Origin: Azophilus sp026709365
Lineage (GTDB): Bacteria > Pseudomonadota > Gammaproteobacteria > Pseudomonadales > Azotimanducaceae
Assembly (NCBI GenBank): GCA_965200175.1
Contig: OZ241345.1
Location: 558,001 to 622,000 of the forward strand
Direction of reading: 5' to 3'
Length of the DNA stretch: 64,000 bases
The notes beneath the pieces were generated by a model that searched no databases, was not told the origin of the DNA, and was given only the letters and a program-made list of their open reading frames with translations. Numbering within the stretch: position 1 is the first letter of the stretch; every line of letters begins with the position of its first letter. Of this stretch, positions 51,140 through 61,577 are shown piece after piece. A program made the position numbers and the translations under genes.

Positions 51140-53682
51140 AGGGCGCGCGCGATCTCTTGCGACTCGAAGACCTCGATGAGGTCGCCAAGCCGAACATCAT
51201 TGTAGTTGCGCACCCCGATGCCGCATTCGGTGCCGTGGCGCACTTCGGCGACATCGTCCTTGAAGCGCCGCAGGGACTCCAGCTCACCTTCGTAGATCAC
51301 CACATTGTCACGCAGCACGCGGATGGGCTTGCTCCGATGCATGGTGCCCTCGATCACCATGCAGCCGGCAATCTGGCCCAAACGCGGGGAGTTGAACACG
51401 TCGCGCACTTCGGCGACGCCGAGAATCTCCTCGCGCACCTCCGGCGCGAGCATGCCGCTGAGCACTTGCCTGACATCGTCGATCAACTCGTAGATGACGC
51501 TGTAGTAGCGCAGATCCACGCCTTCGGATTCGATGACGTCCTTGGCGGCGCCGTCAGCGCGCACGTTGAATCCAAACACGGCGGCCCCGTAGGTGAGCGC
51601 TAGGTTGATGTCGCTTTCGGTGATGCCGCCGACGCCGGAGCCGAGCACGTTGACCGCGACCTCTTCGTTGCCAAGCTCCGCCAAGGCTTGCACGATGGCC
51701 TCCAGGCTGCCGCGCACGTCCGCCTTGACCACCAGCTTGAGCACCCGCTTTTCGCCCTCGCCAAGGCTGGCAAACATGTTGTCGAGCTTGGCCGCCTGCT
51801 GCATTGCCTGACGCTGCTCCTGAGTCTTGTCGCGGCGAAACTCCGCCAGTTCCCGGGCGGAGCGTTCGTCGGTGACCACCGAGAAGGCGTCGCCCGCGGC
51901 TGGCGTGCCATTCAGCCCGAGCACCTCCACCGGCTGCGAGGGCCCGGCGCTTGCGGCCTGCTCGCCTTGATCGTCAAGCATGGCGCGCACCCGGCCGTGA
52001 TGCTCCCCGGCGATGATGATGTCGCCCCGCTGCAAAGTGCCGTTTTGGACAAGGATGGTGGACACCGGGCCGCGCCCTCGGTCGAGGCGCGACTCCACCA
52101 CGACGCCCCGCGCAGAGGCATCGGGAACCGCCTTGAGCTCCAGGATCTCGGCCTGCAGCAGCACCGCTTCGAGCAGGCCGTCGAGGCCTTCGCCGGTCAC
52201 TGCGGAGACGTTGACAAACTGGATGTCACCGCCCCAAGCCTCCGGCGCCACGTCCTTGGCCGCCAACTCCTTGGTGACCCGATCCGGATCCGCGCCCTCA
52301 AGGTCCATCTTGTTGATGGCGACCACGATCGGCACATCTGCGGCCTTGGCGTGCTGAATGGCCTCCTCGGTCTGCGGCATGACGCCATCGTCGGCGGCGA
52401 CCACGAGGATGACGATGTCCGTGACCCGGGCGCCGCGCGCCCGCATGGCGGTGAACGCCGCGTGTCCCGGCGTGTCGATGAAGCAGATGCGGCCGTGGTC
52501 GGTGTCCACGGAGTAGGCGCCGATGTGCTGGGTGATGCCGCCCGCTTCACCGCTGACCACCCGAGTGTGGCGAATCTTGTCCAGCAGCGACGTCTTGCCG
52601 TGATCGACGTGACCCATCACCGTCACCACCGGCGGCCGGGGCTCGCCCTCGCCTTCAATGCGCAGCGACTTCTCAAGGGCCTGCTCCATGGCGTCCTCAT
52701 GGATGAGCTTGACCTTGTGGCCCAGCTCCTCGACCACCGTGGTCGCCGTGTCCTGGTCGATGGCTTGGTTGATGGTGGCCATCAAGCCAAAGTCCATCAG
52801 CGTCTTGATGACTTCGCCGGCCTTGACGGTCATGCGCTGGGCGAGTTCGCCGACGGTGATCATCTCCGGCAATTCGACTTCCCGGGCGATGAACTCGGTG
52901 GGCTTGAATTCGCCGCCCTGCTGCTCGACCTTGATGGGCGCATGAGCCCGGCGGATCTTGCGACGCCCGCGGCGCTCGGACTTCAGCGACAGCTCCCGGC
53001 GGCCGGCCCGGCCTTGGCCAAAACCGTCTCGGTTAGCGCGATCCCGATCCTTGCCCTTGACCCGCTTGCCCGCTTTTTCCGTGGCCTGCGCCTTGGCCTG
53101 GGCTTCGGCTGCGGCGACCTCCGGGCTTAACGCCTCCGCACCAGCGCGCGCCGGCCGGCCCGGCAGCTCCGCCTGCTGCGCCTTGGCAGCCTGCTCCTGC
53201 TCGGCGCGCCGCTCCTCCTCGCGCAGCCGCTCGGCCTCCTCGGCCTTGAGTTCCGCCGCCCGGCGGGCCTCCTCCTCCGCCTCCTTGCGCTGCTGTTCCT
53301 GTTCGCGGATGCGCTGCGCTTCGATCTCCGCCGCCGTGGGGCCGCGGGCAGCCGGAGCGGACGGCGGCGCCGCTTCGTCCGGCTTGACGTAGGTGCGCCG
53401 ACGCATCACCTCGACCTTGACCTTGTGGCCAGTGCGGCCTTGGCTGACCGCCTTGACGGTGCCGACCGAACGGCGATTGAGGCTGATCGTGCCGCGCGGC
53501 TTCAGGGTGGCGCCGGCGCCGTGGCTGCTGCGCAGGTGGGCGAGCAGATCATGCTTCTGCTGCTCGGAAACGCTCTCCTGTCCATTGGTGTGGGGCAGCC
53601 CGGCATCCGCCATCTGCTTGAGCAGACGCTCCACCGGCGTCTTCACCGTGGCGGCAAGCTCTTCGACCGTAACGTCAGCCAT
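51136..53682 (-). CDS. infB: Translation initiation factor IF-2
   Basis: 848 residues from ATG at 53682 (MADVTVEELAATVKTPVERL); an upstream extension has no homology. It delivers initiator tRNA to the 30S subunit. After the N1 domain comes a highly charged Glu/Arg/Ala coiled region (about 130-230), an IF2-N repeat at about 270, then the G domain: GHVDHGKTSLLD, DTPGHAAF and NKMD. C1 and C2 domains follow and end in FESQEIARAL. It forms a unit with nusA (19-base gap) and rbfA. Confidence 0.97.
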   Translation of the reverse strand: MADVTVEELAATVKTPVERLLKQMADAGLPHTNGQESVSEQQKHDLLAHLRSSHGAGATLKPRGTISLNRRSVGTVKAVSQGRTGHKVKVEVMRRRTYVKPDEAAPPSAPAARGPTAAEIEAQRIREQEQQRKEAEEEARRAAELKAEEAERLREEERRAEQEQAAKAQQAELPGRPARAGAEALSPEVAAAEAQAKAQATEKAGKRVKGKDRDRANRDGFGQGRAGRRELSLKSERRGRRKIRRAHAPIKVEQQGGEFKPTEFIAREVELPEMITVGELAQRMTVKAGEVIKTLMDFGLMATINQAIDQDTATTVVEELGHKVKLIHEDAMEQALEKSLRIEGEGEPRPPVVTVMGHVDHGKTSLLDKIRHTRVVSGEAGGITQHIGAYSVDTDHGRICFIDTPGHAAFTAMRARGARVTDIVILVVAADDGVMPQTEEAIQHAKAADVPIVVAINKMDLEGADPDRVTKELAAKDVAPEAWGGDIQFVNVSAVTGEGLDGLLEAVLLQAEILELKAVPDASARGVVVESRLDRGRGPVSTILVQNGTLQRGDIIIAGEHHGRVRAMLDDQGEQAASAGPSQPVEVLGLNGTPAAGDAFSVVTDERSARELAEFRRDKTQEQRQAMQQAAKLDNMFASLGEGEKRVLKLVVKADVRGSLEAIVQALAELGNEEVAVNVLGSGVGGITESDINLALTYGAAVFGFNVRADGAAKDVIESEGVDLRYYSVIYELIDDVRQVLSGMLAPEVREEILGVAEVRDVFNSPRLGQIAGCMVIEGTMHRSKPIRVLRDNVVIYEGELESLRRFKDDVAEVRHGTECGIGVRNYNDVRLGDLIEVFESQEIARAL

Positions 53683-53701
53683 TGACTTCCCCCCGCGCCC
53701 C

Positions 53702-55231
<1,530 letters not shown>

Positions 55232-55300
55232 GCTCTCTACTGCACTGTTTACCGCGCCCTTGACGGGTTTGCCGCGCCCCTGCCGGCCCGTGCCGCCGCG

Positions 55301-55780
55301 TTAGCGGAAATTGGCCCTGGGCTGGTCAAACGTCGGCACTACCCTGGCCCGTTGGACGTTTTCCAATGGCAGCACGTACTCCTCATCCTCAATCCGCACC
55401 AGCGCCTGGCCGTCCTCGACGCCGGCCAACAGCCCGACAAACCGCTTGCGGCCCTCAAAGGGAAAGTTCAGCCGCACATCGACCCGGTCGCCGACGTGGC
55501 CGGCGTACTGCTCCGCGTTGAACAAAATGCGGTCAAGCCCGGGCGATGAGACCTCAAGGTCGTAACTTCCTCCCACCACGCCGTCAAGTTCCAACAAGTC
55601 ACCGAGCTCGTGGCTGACCTGCTCGCAGTCACTGATCGAAACGCCGCCGGGCTTATCGATGTAAACCCGCAGCCGAGACCGCTTGCCAGCCGCTTGGTAC
55701 TCCACGCCCCAGAGGGCGCAGCCAGTCGCCTCAACCGTCACTTGCGCAAGCTCGCTGATCTTCAATTCCGTGTGATTCAC
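55301..55780 (-). CDS. rimP: Ribosome maturation factor RimP
   Basis: 159 residues from GTG at 55780. It is a 30S assembly factor. The N-terminal domain has GCALWGVEYQAAGKRSRLRV and ISDCEQVSHELGDLLELDG, then the characteristic YDLEVSSPGLDRIL, and a C-terminal Sm-like domain. It is the first protein gene of the rimP-nusA-infB-rbfA-truB-rpsO-pnp series, downstream of initiator tRNA and its terminator. Confidence 0.95.
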   Translation of the reverse strand: MNHTELKISELAQVTVEATGCALWGVEYQAAGKRSRLRVYIDKPGGVSISDCEQVSHELGDLLELDGVVGGSYDLEVSSPGLDRILFNAEQYAGHVGDRVDVRLNFPFEGRKRFVGLLAGVEDGQALVRIEDEEYVLPLENVQRARVVPTFDQPRANFR

Positions 55781-55976
55781 AGTCCACCAACAAAAAATGG
55801 GCTGGACCCCTCAGCCACGACAGCGCCAATCGCAAAGGCCGCCGCGGCTTTCGGGTCGCGCCCATCTTCAAATTCGGCCCAACGAAAACAGGCGACCTCA
55901 CCTTACGGGCAAGCCACCTCAAGGACCGCCATCACCGGCCACGCCGCCTAAAGTCAACTACGGCGGCGAAACCTAC

Positions 55977-56015
55977 AAAAAGGCCCCGGCCAAAAAGGCC
56001 CGATACCGGGCCTTT
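55977..56015 (-). terminator. Tandem intrinsic terminators after tRNA-fMet
   Basis: Minus strand: AAAGGCCCG-GTAT-CGGGCCTTT followed by TT, a 9-bp perfect stem (55994-56015), then a second shorter GGCC-GG-GGCC followed by five T (55977-55991). They lie between tRNA-fMet and rimP, so rimP needs its own promoter or read-through. A TTGACT about 35 bases further on is the best -35 candidate, but no good -10 was seen. Confidence 0.85.
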
Positions 56016-56077
56016 CCGCATAGGGGCCTCATCTGCGCGCCACCTTGCCCATCGGCAGGACCGCGCACCTGCATCCT

Positions 56078-56154
<77 letters not shown>

Positions 56155-56248
56155 TTAGCAAGGGGACGGATTATAGGGAGGCATTACAGGCTATGCAACA
56201 CTTGGGAGCCTGCGTGTTTTGGCAGCGTGGATGCTGGGGCGTCCGCCA

Positions 56249-56941
56249 TCAAAGCTGCCGGCAAAGCCTCTCGCAGGGGATGCCGTCGCGGTCGCCGTCC
56301 AATGCCGGATTGCCGCAGGTCTCCAAGTGGTGGCGGGCCTCGGCGCAGGAGGTCATCTCGCTGCAGGAGCGCTTCGCGGCGCAGGAAAACGCCGCTGCAA
56401 CAGCCGATGGCGAGGGGTCGATGGCGACCAGCGTGCGTCGCTGCCGGCGTTCGCTGCGCCGCCATTCCCAAGGGGGAACTGATGCGCCGACTCCCAGAGA
56501 CCATAGACCGATGCCCAAGTCTCGCGCAGCTGCCTCGTCGGGTAGCCAGTTCTCGGTGGCGTAGCGCCGGTAAACCCAAGCGTGGCCCTCGCGCACCATG
56601 TCCCGATTGACGTCGCGCCCGTCCACCTGGAGCCGCGCCAACAGCCGTCCGTAACGGTCCTCGCCGCTTGGCGCCACCCGAACGGTGCGGCGAAACACCT
56701 TGCCAGCCAAGGCTTGGCGGGAGCGGGCGCCCCACGGCTGTCCCCGTTCCGGGGCGTCAATCTCGGTCAGCCGAACCTTGACCTGCCGCGGCCCAGCGTC
56801 AGTTTGGCGAAGCAAGGTCACGGTGTCGCCGTCGGCCACGGCGACCACATCGGCATGGAAGCACGAAGGCGCGATGCAGGTTTGGGCGTAAGCGCCAGCG
56901 GTGAAGAGGAGTGCGGCGGCAAAGGCGAGGCAACGAACCAT
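56249..56941 (-). CDS. Secreted thermonuclease-like protein with Excalibur domain
   Basis: 230 residues from ATG at 56941. Signal peptide MVRCLAFAAALLFTAGAYAQ, then a staphylococcal-nuclease fold: VVAVADGDTVTLL, VRLTEIDAPERGQPWG, EDRYGRLLARLQVDGRDVN and EGHAWVYRRYA. The expected catalytic Arg and Glu positions are present. The C-terminal 35 residues form an Excalibur calcium-binding motif (CSEMTSCAEARHHLETCG, then DGDRDGIPCERLC). It probably degrades extracellular nucleic acid. It is divergent from the restriction-modification pair. Confidence 0.92.
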   Translation of the reverse strand: MVRCLAFAAALLFTAGAYAQTCIAPSCFHADVVAVADGDTVTLLRQTDAGPRQVKVRLTEIDAPERGQPWGARSRQALAGKVFRRTVRVAPSGEDRYGRLLARLQVDGRDVNRDMVREGHAWVYRRYATENWLPDEAAARDLGIGLWSLGVGASVPPWEWRRSERRQRRTLVAIDPSPSAVAAAFSCAAKRSCSEMTSCAEARHHLETCGNPALDGDRDGIPCERLCRQL

Positions 56942-57081
56942 GGGCAATCTCGCACAAACGGGAAGGCCAATATACTACAGCGGGTGGCGTGGCGATTGGC
57001 GGTATGCGCGAACATCGCGGCGCCGCGGCGCTCGACCCTCGGGGACATTTCCGCTTTGCGTTGACAGCGCGGCGCTCGAAC

Positions 57082-57093
57082 TTGTCACGACAA
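57082..57093 (+). promoter_or_regulatory. Candidate operator at the methyltransferase start
   Basis: The inverted repeat TTGTC-AC-GACAA lies six bases before the GTG and 15 bases after a consensus TTGACA (57061-57066). A site here would block transcription or translation start. The encoded methyltransferase has its own ribbon-helix-helix domain, so autoregulation is plausible but unproven. Confidence 0.35.
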
Positions 57094-57098
57094 AACCC

Positions 57099-58385
57099 GT
57101 GGAATATCCTTCGGACTTCATCACTGGAGGCGACCCGCTCGGCAATCCGGTGGCTCGGGCCAAAGCACCCAATCCCAGGCTGGCGTCCGTCAATGTGCGT
57201 TTGACTACCGGCGAACGCGCTGAGATGGAGGAGTTCGCCGACCGTAGCGGTTTCCGCACGGTGAGCGACTATCTTCGCCACCTCCACGACCAAGCCAAGA
57301 TGAGCACAGTCGAAGCGGATGCCGACGGCAAAAAGCACCGGGAAGAGTTTCCGGCACCCAGCGTCAGCACCTACCACAGCACGCGCTTGGGCACGATGCT
57401 CTGCGGGGATTCGCTGGCTTACCTGCGCGACGACGCCAACAGAGGGTCCGTAGATCTCATCGTGACCTCACCTCCATTTGGCTTGGTGCGAAAGAAGACA
57501 TACGGCAACGAGGACGCACATCTCTACTGCGACTGGTTCCGGCCCTTCGCAGAGGGATTTAGACGTGTGCTCAAGAACAGCGGCAGCTTGGTGATCGACA
57601 TTGGCGGGGCCTGGAAGCCAGGGCAACCAACACGCTCCCTCTATCACTTCGAGTTGCTGTTGATGCTCTGCGAGGAGTACGGATTCCACCTGTGCCAAGA
57701 GCACTATTGGTGGAATCCTTCCAAGCTTCCGACACCGGCGGAATGGGTCAACGTGCGTCGAGTGCGGGTCAAAGACGCAGTTAACTGCATTTGGTGGCTA
57801 TCGCAGACGCCTTGGCCGAAGGCCAGCAATAGAAGGGTTCTGGCGCCTTACAGCGCGTCGATGCGTGACTTGCTCAAGAATGGATATCGGGCCAAGCTCC
57901 GTCCGTCGGGCCACGACATTTCGGAGAAGTTCAACAAGGACAATGGCGGTTCAGTGCCGCCAAATCTGCTTGCAGTCGCGAACACGGAGTCGAATGGGGC
58001 CTACCAGGACTACTGTCGGCGCCATGATCACCCGATTCACCCGGCGCGATTTCCTGAGCAGGTTCCGGAGTACTTCACTCGAATGCTGACGGATCCGGAT
58101 GATCTGATTCTTGACCCCTTTGCGGGCTCCTGCGTGACTGGTGCCGTCGCGGAAGTGCTCGACCGTCGCTGGGTATGCTGCGAGTTGAACGAGGATTACC
58201 TGCACGGCGCCATGGGACGCTTTGATCCGATACCAAGCGCGCTTAACCGGACCAAGTCCGTGACCTACTCCATCCAGCCGCCGTGCCGCGTCCCGGTCAG
58301 TGAGGAAGAGGTTCCGCTAGTTGAACACGGTGGCATCACCCGGGAGCCTCCCGGCACAGCCCGCAAGGTCCAAACTCCGGTTTGA
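57099..58385 (+). CDS. DNA methyltransferase with N-terminal ribbon-helix-helix domain (beta class, SPPF type)
   Basis: 428 residues from GTG at 57099. Residues about 29-66 (ASVNVRLTTGERAEMEEF through VSDYLRHL) fit a CopG/Arc-like ribbon-helix-helix fold. The methyltransferase domain follows, with motif IV TSPPFGL (S124-F127) before motif I DPFAGSCVTGA (D339), the order of the beta class. SPPF suggests N4-cytosine, though N6-adenine cannot be excluded. HPARFPEQVP is the family's conserved segment. The HNH nuclease gene follows after 18 bases. GC content looks lower than in the flanking core genes, consistent with horizontal acquisition. Confidence 0.9.
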   Translation: MEYPSDFITGGDPLGNPVARAKAPNPRLASVNVRLTTGERAEMEEFADRSGFRTVSDYLRHLHDQAKMSTVEADADGKKHREEFPAPSVSTYHSTRLGTMLCGDSLAYLRDDANRGSVDLIVTSPPFGLVRKKTYGNEDAHLYCDWFRPFAEGFRRVLKNSGSLVIDIGGAWKPGQPTRSLYHFELLLMLCEEYGFHLCQEHYWWNPSKLPTPAEWVNVRRVRVKDAVNCIWWLSQTPWPKASNRRVLAPYSASMRDLLKNGYRAKLRPSGHDISEKFNKDNGGSVPPNLLAVANTESNGAYQDYCRRHDHPIHPARFPEQVPEYFTRMLTDPDDLILDPFAGSCVTGAVAEVLDRRWVCCELNEDYLHGAMGRFDPIPSALNRTKSVTYSIQPPCRVPVSEEEVPLVEHGGITREPPGTARKVQTPV

Positions 58386-58403
58386 CCAAAGGATTGAACT
58401 GAA

Positions 58404-59411
58404 TTGCCGCCGAGGCTGAACAAGTCCCATTTGCTGGGCGTTGTCGAAACGGCCATCCGCGACAGCGGATGGAGCTACCTGCATCTGACGGAGCCCGGGA
58501 CTCATCCTGCACAGTATCAGGTGTACCGTGGAGACAGCAGCCACGCGGTGAGGGTTTACATTTGGAATCTGACGCACGGTGGCCAGAATCGCCCGGATGA
58601 CGAGTGGCGAATACAAGCAACAGGCGTCAGCCGTTTCGCGCGCGAGCCGGGTGGCAAGACTTTGATCCTTGGGTGGCGACCGGACCTAGGCGTGTTTGCT
58701 GGATTCGATGCGGGCCGCCACACTGGGCGATTGGGCACCTCACCGTCGATCCAATTGCGCGAGGCGGCGCTGAAGCAAGCGGCCGTTGACGGGCTCGCCG
58801 TATCCAATAAGGGTAATGGGGAATTGGCGATCGCCTTTCGGCCGGATCTCCTGGCGGCGTACTTGGACAATCTGGAATCGCTGCACGAGTGCGGTCATCT
58901 TCCGGCTGACTTCGACGTGCTTGCCCGGATTGCGCAAGACCCTGACGGAGTTGATGATGACGAGGTGATGCGGGAAATCGGAGACGAGCGCCGTCGCTAT
59001 GCAGTTCTGGCAACCAAGCGTGCGCTCCGGGACGGCAGCTTCCGCCATAGGGTTCTCACCGCCTATGGGCAGCGATGCGCGATGTGCGGCATTCAGCTAA
59101 AGCTCCTCGACGGCGCTCACATCCTTCCAGCCAAGCACCCGCAGAGCACTGACCGCACGCACAACGGAATCGCGCTGTGCGCGTTGCACCATCGTAGCTA
59201 TGACAACGCCTTGGTCACATTTGACGCGGGATTTGAGACGCATTTGAACGACTCAATGCTCGACGACTTGAGGACGGAGAACCTCGTGGGGGAGCTGGAA
59301 CGATTCAAACGAGAGTTGCGCCCGATTCTATGGTTGCCGCCGGATCGACGTGACCGGCCCTCGAAGCGCTTCGTCGAAATGGCGAATAGCTATCGTGGGT
59401 GGAGGCTTTGA
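58404..59411 (+). CDS. HNH restriction endonuclease paired with the methyltransferase
   Basis: 335 residues, start TTG at 58404. The C-terminal HNH domain has C225-x2-C228 (RCAMCGIQ), LLDGAHILPAKHPQ with H239, N254 in RTHNGIALC and C259-x2-H262 (CALHHRSYDN), so the nuclease site and the structural zinc look complete. The first 200 residues contain a domain around VRVYIWNLTHGG and DEWRIQATGVSRF that I do not recognise with certainty; it is probably the DNA-recognition part. Close linkage to a methyltransferase gene makes a type II restriction-modification pair the simplest reading. Recognition sequence unknown. Confidence 0.85.
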   Translation: MPPRLNKSHLLGVVETAIRDSGWSYLHLTEPGTHPAQYQVYRGDSSHAVRVYIWNLTHGGQNRPDDEWRIQATGVSRFAREPGGKTLILGWRPDLGVFAGFDAGRHTGRLGTSPSIQLREAALKQAAVDGLAVSNKGNGELAIAFRPDLLAAYLDNLESLHECGHLPADFDVLARIAQDPDGVDDDEVMREIGDERRRYAVLATKRALRDGSFRHRVLTAYGQRCAMCGIQLKLLDGAHILPAKHPQSTDRTHNGIALCALHHRSYDNALVTFDAGFETHLNDSMLDDLRTENLVGELERFKRELRPILWLPPDRRDRPSKRFVEMANSYRGWRL

Positions 59412-59522
59412 AATGCCCCAAAGAGTCCGCTCCGCATGTGTCTGATGTCTGACCGTGGACTCCAAGTCATCAAACATCAGGCTTTGACGCTCATCCATGG
59501 TGATGCCGCCTTAGGGAGCCTT

Positions 59523-60263
59523 TCAAGGTGCCATCCACACAACCGTTGCCATGCGGCCGGTCGCGCCCTCTCGGCGGTGGGAGTAGAGGTTGGGGTTGGA
59601 CCAAGTGCAAATGCGCTCACAGGCGATGCGCTCGACGCCAGCTTGGCGCAGCAGCCACTCCGCCAGGGCAAAGAGGTCCAAGCGCCACTTGTCCGGCTCG
59701 CCCGCAGCACGGAAAAACTGCTCATCGAGGGTTTCGGACGTGGCGGCGAGCACGGCGGCGTGGACATCCATCCCCACTTCGTAAGCCTTCGGGCCGATGG
59801 CCGGGCCGATCCAAGCGGCAAGCGTTGCGTCAGGGCTGACACTGCGCATGGCCGCAGCCAAGTTCCGGATCACGCCGCCGGCCAGCCCGCGCCAGCCGCC
59901 GTGGGCGGCGCCGATGCATCGGCCATCGACGCTGGCCAGCGCCACCGGCACGCAGTCCGCGGTTTGGATCGCCAGCCCAATCCCAGGCTCGGTGGTCCAA
60001 ACGGCATCCGCTTCGGGTTGCGGGCCTATGGAGTCAGCATGGGCGCGAATGCAACGGTCGCCGTGAACTTGCTTGAGCCACTGTAGGCGGCCGATGTCGC
60101 CGATCGTGGCGGTTTCGATCAAGCGTCGGCTGACGGCCACGTCCGCTGAGGCTTGGCCACTTCGGTTGCCCACGTCGAAGCCGCGAGTGGTTGTAAGCGC
60201 GTGAACGCCGGGTGGTGCGGACCAATCGGCCTTGATCCAACCTGCGCTCGGATCAGCGTTCAT
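59523..60263 (-). CDS. pgeF: Peptidoglycan editing factor PgeF (YfiH family)
   Basis: 246 residues. Formerly called polyphenol oxidase; in Escherichia coli it removes wrongly incorporated L-Ser from peptidoglycan precursors, and related proteins act on nucleosides. The metal-site residues are in LKQVHGDRC, IQTADCVPV and AAHGGWRGLAGGV. Overlap with rluD is 11 bases. It converges with the HNH gene across a 111-base gap in which I see nothing. Confidence 0.94.
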   Translation of the reverse strand: MNADPSAGWIKADWSAPPGVHALTTTRGFDVGNRSGQASADVAVSRRLIETATIGDIGRLQWLKQVHGDRCIRAHADSIGPQPEADAVWTTEPGIGLAIQTADCVPVALASVDGRCIGAAHGGWRGLAGGVIRNLAAAMRSVSPDATLAAWIGPAIGPKAYEVGMDVHAAVLAATSETLDEQFFRAAGEPDKWRLDLFALAEWLLRQAGVERIACERICTWSNPNLYSHRREGATGRMATVVWMAP

Positions 60264-61233
60264 CGCCGCGAGTCTCCGCGTCCAAGGCCAACACGGCCAG
60301 CAGTTCGATCATGTCCTTGGGCAAGGGTGAACGAAACTCGCAGCGTTCGCCCGTCTGAGGATGGTCGAAGGCCAGCTCGGACGCATGCAGGGCCTGACGC
60401 CGAAAGCCGCGAACGGTGAGCACCACTTCAGGGTGCGGCGCTCTCGGCAGTCGTCCTCGGGCGCCGTAGCGGCGATCGCCGACCAACGGATGGCCGATGC
60501 TGGATAGATGCACCCGGATCTGGTGCGTGCGCCCGGTTTCGAGCTCGGCGGAAACGTAGGTGTGCGCCCGAAAGCGCTGCTTGACGCCAATGCGGGTGCG
60601 CGCCGGCCGGCCGTCGCCCCGCACCCGTTGCCGAGTGCGGTGGTGCGGGTCGCGCCCGATCGGCTTGTCGATGGCTTGGCCACCGGTCATGACACCCTCG
60701 GCGATGCCTAGGTAGCGGCGCGCGATCCGATGCTGGGCAACCGCTTCGGCCAGCCGCCGTTGCGCCGGCCGAGTGGCGGCGACCACCAGCAGTCCGGAGG
60801 TGTCCTGGTCAAGGCGGTGCACGAGGCCGCCGCGGGGCAGTTCGACCTGTCCCGGGCGATGGTGCAGCAGGCCGTTGACCAGCGTTCCGTCGGGGTTGCC
60901 GGCGCCGGGATGCGCCACTAGCCCGGCGGGCTTGTCGATGACCAGCAGTTGGTCGTCTTCGTACACCACGTTGAATGCCACCGGCTGCGGGGTGGCCCAG
61001 TCCTCATCCGGGGTGGCTTCCGGCGTCAAGGTGAGGCGCTGACCCGCGCAGAGCTTGCGGTTCGGCTTGACCGCCTCCCCGTCCACCAGGAGCGCGCCGC
61101 TCTTGATCCAGCGGCTCAGCAGCGCCCGGGAGTGCATGGCGAACAGCCGCGCGGCGACCCGATCGGCTCGCTCGCCGGCCAGTTCGCCGGGGACCTCCGC
61201 TTCCATCACCTCATCGGTCTGGGCCTGATCCAT
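60253..61233 (-). CDS. rluD: 23S rRNA pseudouridine(1911/1915/1917) synthase
   Basis: 326 residues from ATG at 61233; the frame extends 26 codons further without homology. An N-terminal S4-like domain (LLSRWIKSGALLVDGEAVKP) precedes the RsuA/RluA catalytic domain with HRLDQDTSGLLVVA (catalytic Asp) and ELETGRTHQIRVHLSSIGHP. It modifies helix 69 of 23S rRNA. It is divergent from bamD and coupled to pgeF, a common gammaproteobacterial order. Confidence 0.95.
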   Translation of the reverse strand: MDQAQTDEVMEAEVPGELAGERADRVAARLFAMHSRALLSRWIKSGALLVDGEAVKPNRKLCAGQRLTLTPEATPDEDWATPQPVAFNVVYEDDQLLVIDKPAGLVAHPGAGNPDGTLVNGLLHHRPGQVELPRGGLVHRLDQDTSGLLVVAATRPAQRRLAEAVAQHRIARRYLGIAEGVMTGGQAIDKPIGRDPHHRTRQRVRGDGRPARTRIGVKQRFRAHTYVSAELETGRTHQIRVHLSSIGHPLVGDRRYGARGRLPRAPHPEVVLTVRGFRRQALHASELAFDHPQTGERCEFRSPLPKDMIELLAVLALDAETRGDER

Positions 61234-61577
61234 CACATCACCTCTCGACAGCGGGAGTATTCCACAGCGGGAGGTTGTCCGGGGTGGCCATGGCACCGGG
61301 TCGCGACGCACGGCCTCGGAAACGGCCTCGAGAGCAGTGGCTCAGCTTGACTCAGGTCATGGTCGTGGTTCGGTCGAGGGCGGGACGCCCCCGCTCCGGG
61401 ATCCCGCCTGAAGCGGGCGTTTCGCCCCGGAGGGCATCCTGGCCTCGCAGTGGCCCTCGTCAGGGCGGCAGCGGAGTTTCGCGCAGCGAAACTGCATCCG
61501 CGCCCGCTCCGCGGGCGCGGATGGAAATCACGGGGAAATAGGATAAATTAAAGGCTTTTTGCGGAGTCGCCGATCAA
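61234..61577. other. Divergent intergenic region between rluD and bamD
   Basis: 344 bases carrying the promoters of both genes and a cluster of palindromic repeats (annotated separately). AT-rich GGATAAATTAAAGG (about 61541-61554) near bamD is a plausible -10 region, but no clear -35 is paired with it. Confidence 0.5.
61394..61523. repeat. Cluster of palindromic repeats (REP-like)
   Basis: Three stem-loops in 130 bases. First, CTCCGGG/CCCGGAG (61394-61400 with 61426-61432) enclosing CCCGC-CTGAA-GCGGG. Second, AGTTTCGCGCAGCGAAACT (61475-61493), identical with flanks to 26372-26398. Third, a perfect 13-bp stem CATCCGCGCCCGC with its complement around a TCC loop (61495-61523). None has a T-run, so they are not ordinary terminators. 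Confidence 0.75.
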
